Below, piece after piece: positions 9,517-16,904 of a stretch of 64,000 nt of DNA. Source of the stretch: JAAYJT01 sp037446395 (lineage in GTDB: Bacteria > Bacteroidota > Bacteroidia > Bacteroidales > JAAYJT01); NCBI GenBank assembly GCA_037446395.1, contig JBBIIP010000007.1, forward strand, positions 51,079 through 115,078, given 5' to 3'. Positions within the stretch are counted from its first letter, which is position 1. Each line of letters begins with the position of its first letter. The notes beneath the pieces are model-generated. The model worked only from the letters and a program-made list of their open reading frames with translations. It ran no database searches and was not told the DNA's origin. A program made the position numbers and the translations under genes.

Positions 9517-10194
9517 ATGCGAATTGATATCCTGACAATTTTTCCCGAAATGTTCATTGGCCCTTTTGATCATTCAATGATTAAAAGAGCCAGGCAAAAA
9601 AATCTTGTAGAGTTTCACTTTCACGACCTGCGCGATTATAGCACCAGCAAACATCGTAATGTTGATGATTATCCATTTGGTGGTGGCAGCGGAATGGTGA
9701 TGATGATACAGCCCATTGCAGCATGCATAGAATTCCTAAAAAAGCAGCGAGATTATGATGAAATCATTTTCCTGACTCCGGATGGCAAACTGCTCGACCA
9801 ACCAATGGCCAATAAACTCTCGTTGAGCAGAAACCTTATCCTGTTATGCGGGCATTACAAAGGCATTGATGAGCGAGTCAGGGAGCACCTGGTAACAATG
9901 GAAATTTCTATTGGCAACTATGTTCTTACCGGGGGTGAACTTGCATCTGCTGTGCTGTGCGATTCAATAATCCGGCTAATTCCCGGTGTACTCAACGATG
10001 AAACATCTGCGCTTGGCGATTCATTTCAGGATATGTTGCTCTCTCCCCCAGTCTATACAAGGCCTGCAAACTTCAATGGGTGGAAGGTTCCAGAACTGTT
10101 GCTCTCAGGAAACGAAGCCAAAATAAAACAATGGCATGCTGAACAGGCACTTTTAAGAACGCAACTACGCCGCCCTGAAATGCTGGACGAATAG
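9517..10194 (+). CDS. trmD: tRNA (guanine-N1-)-methyltransferase
   Basis: TrmD methylates G37 next to the anticodon using S-adenosylmethionine, which prevents +1 frameshifting. The 225-residue protein is a complete SPOUT methyltransferase. It starts with MRIDILTIFPEMF. It has DYPFGGGSGMVM, the knot LLCGHYKGIDERV and IGNYVLTGGE (SAM-binding trefoil knot), then GDSFQ and SPPVYTRP. It lies upstream of rplS, a pairing that is common in bacteria. Here a separate promoter precedes rplS. Confidence 0.97.
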   Translation: MRIDILTIFPEMFIGPFDHSMIKRARQKNLVEFHFHDLRDYSTSKHRNVDDYPFGGGSGMVMMIQPIAACIEFLKKQRDYDEIIFLTPDGKLLDQPMANKLSLSRNLILLCGHYKGIDERVREHLVTMEISIGNYVLTGGELASAVLCDSIIRLIPGVLNDETSALGDSFQDMLLSPPVYTRPANFNGWKVPELLLSGNEAKIKQWHAEQALLRTQLRRPEMLDE

Positions 10195-10252
10195 GTTTCA
10201 CAATACCAAAACAAGGTCGGAAAGAACCAATTGTAAATTATTTTTAACCCCG

Positions 10253-10285
10253 GTTGCGATAATCAAAATATTTTTAATAAATTTG
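10253..10285 (+). promoter_or_regulatory. Predicted promoter of rplS
   Basis: TAAATTTG at 10278-10285 matches the -7 consensus. TTG at 10254-10256 lies 21 bp upstream in the -33 position. The rplS start codon is 38 bp downstream. Confidence 0.55.
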
Positions 10286-10323
10286 CACTCCTTTTTGGAT
10301 CACGAAATTTAATACCGAACATA

Positions 10324-10680
10324 ATGAATAGCAACGATTTATTGAAGTTTATTGACAAAGAGCTGATCGGAAATGCTGAACTTCCGAATTTTAAGGCTGG
10401 GGACACGATAACCGTGCACTATAAAATCAAGGAAGGCGATAAAGAAAGAACTCAGCAGTTTCAGGGTGTGGTTCTTCAGCGCTCCGGGCAAGGGCATACA
10501 GCAACTTTCACAGTGAGAAAAGTCAGTGGCAGCGTTGGAGTAGAAAGAATCTTCCCTATTAGTTCCCCTTTTATTGACAAGATTGAAGTCAATAAACGTG
10601 GATTGGTCCGCCGTGCGCGAATCTTCTATCTGCGAAAACTCAAAGGCAAAAAAGCCAGGATTAAGGAAATCAAATTCTAA
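10324..10680 (+). CDS. rplS: 50S ribosomal protein L19
   Basis: This is a large-subunit protein at the interface with the 30S subunit. At 118 residues it has family length, with the typical FKAGDTITVHYKIKEGDKERTQQFQGVVLQR core and RRARIFYLRKLKGKKARIKE at the C-terminus. It has its own promoter and is followed 21 bp after the stop by an intrinsic terminator, so it probably forms a single-gene unit. Confidence 0.98.
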   Translation: MNSNDLLKFIDKELIGNAELPNFKAGDTITVHYKIKEGDKERTQQFQGVVLQRSGQGHTATFTVRKVSGSVGVERIFPISSPFIDKIEVNKRGLVRRARIFYLRKLKGKKARIKEIKF

Positions 10681-10701
10681 GGCTCACTGGCAAGTATTTT
10701 T

Positions 10702-10724
10702 AAGTCCCTTCATGGGACTTTTTT
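10702..10724 (+). terminator. Rho-independent terminator after rplS
   Basis: A perfect 7-bp stem, AAGTCCC (10702-10708) with GGGACTT (10714-10720), encloses a 5-base loop. It is followed directly by a T run. It lies 21 bp after the rplS stop codon. Confidence 0.85.
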
Positions 10725-10798
10725 AATGTCTGGAAAACCAAATTCTCAACTCATTTGCTTTGACTCCTTCAACCCAAAACTAAAAGATTGCTTAAACT

Positions 10799-11341
10799 AT
10801 GAACATGGAAGATCCCGTATATAGCAAGCAGGCCCTCGATATGTTCACGGTCGCCAACGAGTTTTGTATTTTTATCGAAGGTGCAGAAAATCAATCTAAT
10901 AGGTATGTTTTTCATTACCTTGCAAAAGTATTGCCTCTGCTTTACATCAAAGGCATCTTACTTCCTTCTGTCATAGTCGAATATCCTGAAGCCAATGAAA
11001 GATATGTTACTGAAGAAAATTGGCAGGACATTTTCAATAATTTGAGGCGTATTTTTTCGACCGAAGATGTCTTTCTGAATCAAAATCCACAACAATTAAT
11101 GCAAAATAATGTGAGGGAAACCAGCCTGGCAGAAAACCTAACCGATATTTATCAGGATATGAAAGATTTTGTTTTGCTCTTTGGCAAAGAATCGCATGCT
11201 GCCCGAGAAAATGCCCTGCATGATATAAAAAAACTATTCGCTGATCATTGGGGGCATCGCCTTATTGAGGCCCACCGGTACATACATTATCTCATATATA
11301 CTGAAGAAATACATAATTCCGAATCGCTCTCTGATTATTAA
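10799..11341 (+). CDS. DUF5063-like protein
   Basis: The 180-residue product is soluble, acidic and predicted to be all helical. The N-terminus (VYSKQALDMFTVANEFCIFIE) and LPLLYIKGILLP segments resemble the DUF5063 family, which is widespread in Bacteroidota and of unknown function. No catalytic motif or signal peptide is visible. It sits between rplS and lpdA, 85 bp upstream of the latter on the same strand. Family assignment is from memory of the sequence pattern and should be confirmed by a profile search. Confidence 0.75.
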   Translation: MNMEDPVYSKQALDMFTVANEFCIFIEGAENQSNRYVFHYLAKVLPLLYIKGILLPSVIVEYPEANERYVTEENWQDIFNNLRRIFSTEDVFLNQNPQQLMQNNVRETSLAENLTDIYQDMKDFVLLFGKESHAARENALHDIKKLFADHWGHRLIEAHRYIHYLIYTEEIHNSESLSDY

Positions 11342-11426
11342 TCCATCTATGAAATCAAACTTTATTCTGCCTGGATTGTTAGTCCTTTAATTTCTTACAT
11401 TCGCAATTTAGTAAACATTCACAACC

Positions 11427-12818
11427 ATGAACTATGATCTGATCGTTATCGGAAGTGGCCCAGGAGGCTATGTAGCTGCCATCAGGGCATCGCAACTCGG
11501 ATTAAAAACCGCAGTAGTTGAGCGCTCCGAACTGGGTGGGATTTGCCTCAATTGGGGTTGCATTCCTACAAAAGCATTGTTAAAAAGTGCACAGGTATTC
11601 AATTATTTGAAACATGCTTCCGATTATGGTATTGGGTTCCAGGGAAATGTTACTCCCGATTTAACTGCAATGGTAAGTCGGAGCCGCGAAGTGGCTGCAG
11701 GCATGAGCAAAGGAATTCATTTTTTATTCAAAAAAAACAAGATTGATCATATTGCCGGAACAGCAAAACTCCGGCCGGGAAAGGTTTTAGAAGTTACTGA
11801 TAGCGAAGGAGCAATTAAAGAATACAATGCTTCTCACATCATCATTGCAACAGGCGCCCGCAGCCGCCAGCTGCCTAACCTCAAACAAGACGGAGTAAAG
11901 ATTATCGGTTACCGTGAAGCCATGACCCTTAAAAAGCAACCCGAATCAATGATCGTTGTCGGATCGGGGGCTATCGGATCGGAATTTGCATATTTTTTCA
12001 ACAGCATCGGTACCAAAGTTACACTGGTCGAATTCATGCCAAACATCTTGCCCCTCGAAGACGAGGAAATATCCAAACAATTGGAGCGCAGCTTCAAGAA
12101 GCAGGGAATCAAGGTGATGACCTCATCAAGCGTAGAATCTGTCACATTGAATGGCGATATCTGTAATGTTGAAATTAAAACCAAAAAAGGGATCGAAAAT
12201 GTTGAAGCAGAAATCGTTCTTTCGGCTGTTGGTATAACACCCAACACCGAAAACCTAGGCTTGGAGGAAACCGGCATTGCAGTTGAAAATGGGAAAATAG
12301 TAGTAGATGAGTTTTACAAAACAAATGTCAATGGCTACTATGCAATAGGTGATGTTATCTCCGGACCTGCATTGGCTCACCTCGCCTCGCACGAAGGGAT
12401 CGTATGTATTGAACACATCGCCGGGAAACATACAGAATCAATAGATTACGGCAATATCCCTGCATGCACCTATACCAACCCCGAGGTTGCATCGGTTGGT
12501 ATGACCGAAGCAAAAGCAAGGGAAGCAGGCCATGAACTCCGGATCGGAAAATTTCCGTTTTCCGCATCTGGCAAGGCAAGTGCTGCCGGAGCAAAGGAAG
12601 GATTCGTGAAACTGATTTTTGATGCAAAATACGGTGAATTGTTGGGTGCACACCTTATTGGCGACAATGTCACCGAAATGATTGCAGAATTGGTCCTGGC
12701 CAGAAAACTAGAAACTACCGCTGCAGAAATAATTAAAAGCATTCACCCCCACCCTACTATTTCTGAGGCAGTGATGGAAGCTGCCGCTGCAGCTTATGAC
12801 GAAGTAATTCATTTGTAG
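11427..12818 (+). CDS. lpdA: Dihydrolipoyl dehydrogenase
   Basis: This is the E3 flavoprotein that reoxidises dihydrolipoamide in 2-oxoacid dehydrogenase or glycine-cleavage complexes, giving NADH. The 463 residues contain the FAD-binding GSGPGGYVAAIRA at the N-terminus and the redox disulfide in GGICLNWGCIPTKALL. The second dinucleotide fold is VVGSGAIGSEFAYFF, and YAIGDV binds FAD. The dimer-interface His-Glu pair is in HPHPTISEAVMEAA. No E1 or E2 genes are nearby. It is followed 56 bp later by rfbC, which is unrelated in function. Confidence 0.96.
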   Translation: MNYDLIVIGSGPGGYVAAIRASQLGLKTAVVERSELGGICLNWGCIPTKALLKSAQVFNYLKHASDYGIGFQGNVTPDLTAMVSRSREVAAGMSKGIHFLFKKNKIDHIAGTAKLRPGKVLEVTDSEGAIKEYNASHIIIATGARSRQLPNLKQDGVKIIGYREAMTLKKQPESMIVVGSGAIGSEFAYFFNSIGTKVTLVEFMPNILPLEDEEISKQLERSFKKQGIKVMTSSSVESVTLNGDICNVEIKTKKGIENVEAEIVLSAVGITPNTENLGLEETGIAVENGKIVVDEFYKTNVNGYYAIGDVISGPALAHLASHEGIVCIEHIAGKHTESIDYGNIPACTYTNPEVASVGMTEAKAREAGHELRIGKFPFSASGKASAAGAKEGFVKLIFDAKYGELLGAHLIGDNVTEMIAELVLARKLETTAAEIIKSIHPHPTISEAVMEAAAAAYDEVIHL

Positions 12819-12874
12819 AGCCTTATGACCAACAAGCTTGATGTTTAGAGATTGAATCCTTAAAACTTTCTCAG

Positions 12875-13417
12875 ATGGAAATTATTCAAACCTCAATTCC
12901 CGATGTACTTATTATAAAACCATCTGTTTTTCAGGATGAAAGGGGCTACTTTTTCGAATCTTTTCATAAGAATCTGATTCAAGCTGCAGGTGTTTCAATG
13001 GATTTTGTTCAGGACAACGAGTCCAAATCACAAAAATTCGTGTTGCGGGGTTTGCATTTTCAGGTACCTCCGTATGCCCAGGGCAAATTGGTCAGGGTAA
13101 TTAAGGGAGCTGCAACTGATGTTGCTGTAGATATAAGGAAGAAATCGCCATTCTTTGGCAAATGGGTTTCGCAGTTGCTATCAGAAGAAAACAAACTCAT
13201 GCTCTGGATTCCTCCAGGTTTTGCCCATGGATTCCTCGCCTTGCAAGACGATACGATATTTTCGTATAAATGCACAGCCTATTACCACCAAGCCTCTGAA
13301 AGAAGTTTGCGCTGGAACGATCCCCAGTTGAACATTGACTGGGGAATACAAGACCCCATTATTTCTGAAAAAGACCGGAATGCGCCACTTTTTATTGACT
13401 TCAATAATCCGTTCTGA
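12875..13417 (+). CDS. rfbC: dTDP-4-dehydrorhamnose 3,5-epimerase
   Basis: RfbC (RmlC) epimerises dTDP-4-keto-6-deoxyglucose at C3 and C5 in dTDP-L-rhamnose synthesis for surface polysaccharide. The 180-residue cupin has DERGYFFESF, the catalytic His in LRGLHFQ and QGKLVRV. It also has the Asp-bearing DVAVDIRKKSP, WIPPGFAHGF and the Tyr in YKCTAYY. The other rml genes are not adjacent, so the operon is split. Its convergent neighbour is another sugar-nucleotide enzyme. Confidence 0.95.
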   Translation: MEIIQTSIPDVLIIKPSVFQDERGYFFESFHKNLIQAAGVSMDFVQDNESKSQKFVLRGLHFQVPPYAQGKLVRVIKGAATDVAVDIRKKSPFFGKWVSQLLSEENKLMLWIPPGFAHGFLALQDDTIFSYKCTAYYHQASERSLRWNDPQLNIDWGIQDPIISEKDRNAPLFIDFNNPF

Positions 13418-13449
13418 TACTTAACTTCAGCCAGCTGATAAACAAATAT

Positions 13450-14352
13450 TTACTCCCAGAGTTGACTGGGATATATTTTTCTATTAATCAGTTTTTGCAA
13501 GGTGGCGGCTGCGTTTTCTTTATCCTCCCGATAAGTAATACCAAACCAATCGGCCGTGCTTTCGAGCACCTTAACACGCGCAGCACCTTGGTTCAATAAT
13601 TTGTTTACAACCGTTGGGATATAAAATTCGCTTTTAAGGGTTTGTGCGTTCGAAACGATAAACTCATCAAAAGAATTTTGTAGTTGCTGGAAAAAGCCTG
13701 GAGTAAAGCCCCAAAAATTCATCGAAACGACAGTGTTCGGGAACAGTGTAAAAGAGGCACCCATTTCATCAAAGTAAGCTATGGTATCTCTCTCATTTCG
13801 TGCGATATTGATACGTTCATCTATACGAACTAGATAACCATCCGCAATCTCACAAACTCCCCGCGAAACATTCCCATATTCAGAAAGGGTGTTTTCGATT
13901 TGGTAGCCCACCATGGCATAGTTCGTATCCACAGCACTTTGTAGAAAATCAGCCATCACCTGAAATGCTTCAGCCCCATAAAAATCATCTGCGTTAATCA
14001 CAGCAAAAGGTTCATTAATGATTTCCTTTGCCATCAAAACCGCATGGCCGGTGCCCCAGGGTTTTTTACGTTCAGGATGAATTAAGATTCCGGAAGGGAT
14101 GTTCTCAATTTCCTGAAAAACATAATCAACCTCAATGCGGTCTAAAAACCTGTTGAGAAATACATTCCTAAACTCACTTTCGATATGATGGCGAATAATA
14201 AAAACCACTTTCCCGAAGCCAGCCCTAATGGCATCGAACACCGAATAATCAATAATTGTTTCTCCATTCGGGCCAAGAGTGTCGAGTTGTTTCAAAGAGC
14301 CGTAGCGGCTTCCAATTCCTGCAGCGAGCACTAAGAGTGTTGGTTTTGCCAT
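13450..14352 (-). CDS. Sugar-nucleotide nucleotidyltransferase family protein
   Basis: This 300-residue GT-A fold nucleotidyltransferase starts with the NTP-binding loop LVLAAGIGSRYGSLKQLD and carries the metal-site Asp pair in FAVINADDFYGAEA. It also has KPWGTGHAVLMAKE, typical of glucose-1-phosphate thymidylyl/uridylyl transferases. The overall layout differs from RfbA. The nucleotide and sugar specificity cannot be read from the sequence. The neighbouring rfbC hints at envelope sugar metabolism, but that is inference. Confidence 0.88.
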   Translation of the reverse strand: MAKPTLLVLAAGIGSRYGSLKQLDTLGPNGETIIDYSVFDAIRAGFGKVVFIIRHHIESEFRNVFLNRFLDRIEVDYVFQEIENIPSGILIHPERKKPWGTGHAVLMAKEIINEPFAVINADDFYGAEAFQVMADFLQSAVDTNYAMVGYQIENTLSEYGNVSRGVCEIADGYLVRIDERINIARNERDTIAYFDEMGASFTLFPNTVVSMNFWGFTPGFFQQLQNSFDEFIVSNAQTLKSEFYIPTVVNKLLNQGAARVKVLESTADWFGITYREDKENAAATLQKLINRKIYPSQLWE

Positions 14353-14392
14353 ATGCTTATTTAGGTATCAAATTATATATTGTCGCACGGCG

Positions 14393-14422
14393 CAAAGGTA
14401 ATATCAGTTGTGGAATTGCAAA
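14393..14422 (-). promoter_or_regulatory. Predicted promoter of the nucleotidyltransferase gene
   Basis: On the minus strand TACCTTTG (14400-14393) matches the -7 consensus, and TTTG (14422-14419) lies 18 bp upstream as a -33 element. The start codon follows 40 bp downstream. Confidence 0.6.
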
Positions 14423-14703
14423 ATATCATGGAGGTTCATAATTAATTTGCTCCCAGCTAAAATGGGCATACAAATTTCATTGTTCCTTTTGTGAAGAATA
14501 TTTTCGATGAATGGAAGCAACAGCTCAATGGTTACCGGCAACCCCTAACGGTTGAATTCAGGAAAGATTTTATAATTTTGCCCTCAGGTTGTTTATTTAT
14601 TCAAAGGCAATGATTTGTGAAAACACTTACTATCCTGCAAAGCTTTGAATACCTGTTATTTGTGGGAGCACGAATATACCAGGAACAGAATTAGATTTAT
14701 AGA
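14423..14703. other. Intergenic region with a doubtful 40-codon frame
   Basis: The 350-bp gap between divergent genes holds the promoter on its left side. At 14491-14613 (+) a GTG-started frame of 40 codons encodes a protein-like string (VKNIFDEWKQQL...TVEFRKDFI). It could be a small gene or a remnant of a decayed one. No family is recognised and there is no supporting start context. Nothing else was seen. Confidence 0.3.
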
Positions 14704-15675
14704 ATGAGAAAATTATTAACTGTCCTCTTTCTTTTATTGATAACACTTTCAGCATATGGGCAGCTGATGTCAATAAAGAAAATAGTCAAAGACGGTTATG
14801 ATTTTTGGTTATACCTTCCCGAGGAATATAAAGACCAACCAGAATCAGAACCACTCCCGGTAATTGTTTTCCTTCATGGGAGGAGTCTTTCAGGCAATAA
14901 CCTCGAGAAAGTTAAACAATATGGGGTTTTAAATGAAATCACTAGGAGGCGCAGAATTCCGGTGATTGTGGTTGCTCCGCAATGCCCTGTTGGCCAGTCG
15001 TGGAATCCGCAGAAAGTGATGAATGTGCTTAATTATGTTGAAAATAATTACACCATTGACACAAACAGGGTGTATTTGACCGGTATGAGTTTGGGAGGAT
15101 ACGGAGTGCTGCATTTCACCGGAAAATATCCTGACCGCGTGGCTGCCACCATTGCTTTGTGTGGTGGCGGAAACACCACCGATAGCCTGAACCTTGCAAG
15201 CGTGCCACTCTGGATAATGCACGGAAAAAAAGACAGGGCTGTTCCTTATTCTGAATCAAAAAAAATCGTGGATGCTATTCTGAATGTGAATGGCGGGCAG
15301 CGGCTGAAATCATCATTTTTCGAAAACCTCGGACACCGTGAGTTGGCAAGGGCTTTTACGATGGATGAGTTTTATGAATGGCTTTTCCTGCATTCGCGCC
15401 AGCACAGCGACACCATTATAACAGATCATTTGGAGATTGCTGAAAACCGTTTCCGAAGCCGGTCGCTGCGAACAATTTCAGGTAGCGAAAGCCTGCCTGC
15501 CGACAGGACAGGAAGTAATTCAGCGAATGAACCAAAAGTCTATATCATTCAGAAAGGAGACACCCTCAGCCATATCGCCAAACGATACAATGTGAACATC
15601 GAACAGATTTGTCAGTTGAACGGAATATCAAGAGTCTCTGTGTTGAAGATTGGGAATAAACTTATCCTGCCCTAA
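14704..15675 (+). CDS. Secreted alpha/beta-hydrolase (esterase-like) fused to a C-terminal LysM domain
   Basis: The 323-residue protein begins with a clear signal peptide (LLTVLFLLLITLSAYG, cut near residue 20). It continues as an alpha/beta-hydrolase of the carboxylesterase/Esterase D-like type. The oxyanion HG is in VIVFLHGRSLSG, nucleophile Ser129 in GMSLGGYG, Asp177 in GKKDRAVP and His211 in NLGHRE. After a polar linker (about 240-275), a single LysM module (about 279-323, YIIQKGDTLSHIAKRYNVN) follows. The LysM suggests tethering to peptidoglycan or chitin-like glycan in the periplasm or at the surface. The ester substrate is unknown. It may deacylate cell-wall or polysaccharide esters, but this is inference. 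Confidence 0.9.
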   Translation: MRKLLTVLFLLLITLSAYGQLMSIKKIVKDGYDFWLYLPEEYKDQPESEPLPVIVFLHGRSLSGNNLEKVKQYGVLNEITRRRRIPVIVVAPQCPVGQSWNPQKVMNVLNYVENNYTIDTNRVYLTGMSLGGYGVLHFTGKYPDRVAATIALCGGGNTTDSLNLASVPLWIMHGKKDRAVPYSESKKIVDAILNVNGGQRLKSSFFENLGHRELARAFTMDEFYEWLFLHSRQHSDTIITDHLEIAENRFRSRSLRTISGSESLPADRTGSNSANEPKVYIIQKGDTLSHIAKRYNVNIEQICQLNGISRVSVLKIGNKLILP

Positions 15676-15720
15676 CTTCAAACTATCAAGAACATACGCA
15701 ATTAAGAGGATAGGCTTCGC

Positions 15721-16902
15721 TCAAATATAATCCAAAATAACCTCTTTCAGGAATTTGTTTTCTAGCAGGTTGGCGATGCCCTTCAAAACATTTCGGCGTA
15801 TATCCAGTTCAACCGGCAGGGTCGGATCCTGGTGTGCTTCATTTATTTTTGTACCAATCAAAATATTTATCTCATCACTTACGAGCAGCATAGAAACAAT
15901 GCGATCAGCAGGACCCTTGCCAAGAACGGTTTCACTGTTGTATTTCTTCAACAACCGCGTAACTTTATTCAGCGTGAGCATACCTTCGGTTATCAGGTCA
16001 ATACCTTCTATTGTTGATGTTTGGGGAAGTTCTGGGTCCACAAACTCATTGCTATCAATAATTTCCCGATTCAGCTCACGGGCAATGATATCGGCAGTAG
16101 TTCCACCACAAATGATTTTCTTTCCTTCGAATGTGGCCACTTTTGATGCAAACATAGCGTCGCTTGTTTTTTCGTATGGCGGGCCGGAGCACAGAACCAG
16201 CCGCCGCGGTTGTCGCAAATAAACAACGACGCATGAAAGATCATCCTTTGGCATATAATTATCATTTACCATTGCTTTTGAAACCACTTTTGTAGCAAGT
16301 TCCACAGCCGAAATTTCCGGACTTTTGAAAATAATCTCTTTCACAAAACTTGTGATGGATTCCCTGCTCCATCCTTCAAAGTTCTTACTACCAAGCCCTG
16401 ATTGTGTAATGCCATCAGAACAAAGAACGATCCTGTCTTCTTTCTTCATTTTAAAAGAAGTGCTTCGGATTATCATCTTGCGGTCTTGCTGACCGGTTGT
16501 ATTGTACTCTTGCCAGGCCAGATCAAGCACCTCTCCGTCCCGAATAAGGAAGCAGGAAGGATTATCATACTCCACGATTGCCACCTGACCATTATACGCA
16601 ATATCCACCGTAGAAAAAGTGGAATAGCTTATTTTTCGTGTGCTGCAAACAGGCAAAGTTTTGGTTATAATATATGAGATGCTTGTCGTGTCTTTTCGAT
16701 GGCGGGTGAAACCGAGCACCATTGTAGCAGTGAGCGTGGCCAGTACATTTGCTTTCACTCCATGCCCCATTCCATCGGAGAGTACTGCAATGATGCGTTG
16801 TTCCTGCTTGATGCGTTCTGAAAGGAATACGTCTCCACAGATGCGTTCGCCTGCGTGGTTTTTTTGCTGGCAGTGCATTTCTATATAAAAGTTCTCTTCC
16901 AT
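15721..16902 (-). CDS. SpoIIE/PP2C-type serine/threonine phosphatase linked to the hydrogenase-like sensor
   Basis: The N-terminal ~230 residues form a PP2C/SpoIIE phosphatase. VLSDGMGHG carries the metal-binding Asp, VLCSDGI the second and KDDLSCVVV the last metal Asp. The C-terminal ~160 residues are a conserved-looking extension with no recognised domain. The ATG at 16902 lies 2 bp after the stop of the upstream hydrogenase-like PAS sensor. A GTG at 16905 would overlap that stop. The tight coupling implies that the sensor controls dephosphorylation of a partner, as in anti-anti-sigma type switches. Similar hydrogenase-sensor/PP2C pairs are known beside [FeFe] hydrogenases in Firmicutes and Thermotogae. 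No anti-sigma partner is encoded in the window. Confidence 0.92.
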   Translation of the reverse strand: MEENFYIEMHCQQKNHAGERICGDVFLSERIKQEQRIIAVLSDGMGHGVKANVLATLTATMVLGFTRHRKDTTSISYIITKTLPVCSTRKISYSTFSTVDIAYNGQVAIVEYDNPSCFLIRDGEVLDLAWQEYNTTGQQDRKMIIRSTSFKMKKEDRIVLCSDGITQSGLGSKNFEGWSRESITSFVKEIIFKSPEISAVELATKVVSKAMVNDNYMPKDDLSCVVVYLRQPRRLVLCSGPPYEKTSDAMFASKVATFEGKKIICGGTTADIIARELNREIIDSNEFVDPELPQTSTIEGIDLITEGMLTLNKVTRLLKKYNSETVLGKGPADRIVSMLLVSDEINILIGTKINEAHQDPTLPVELDIRRNVLKGIANLLENKFLKEVILDYI

Positions 16903-16904
16903 CA

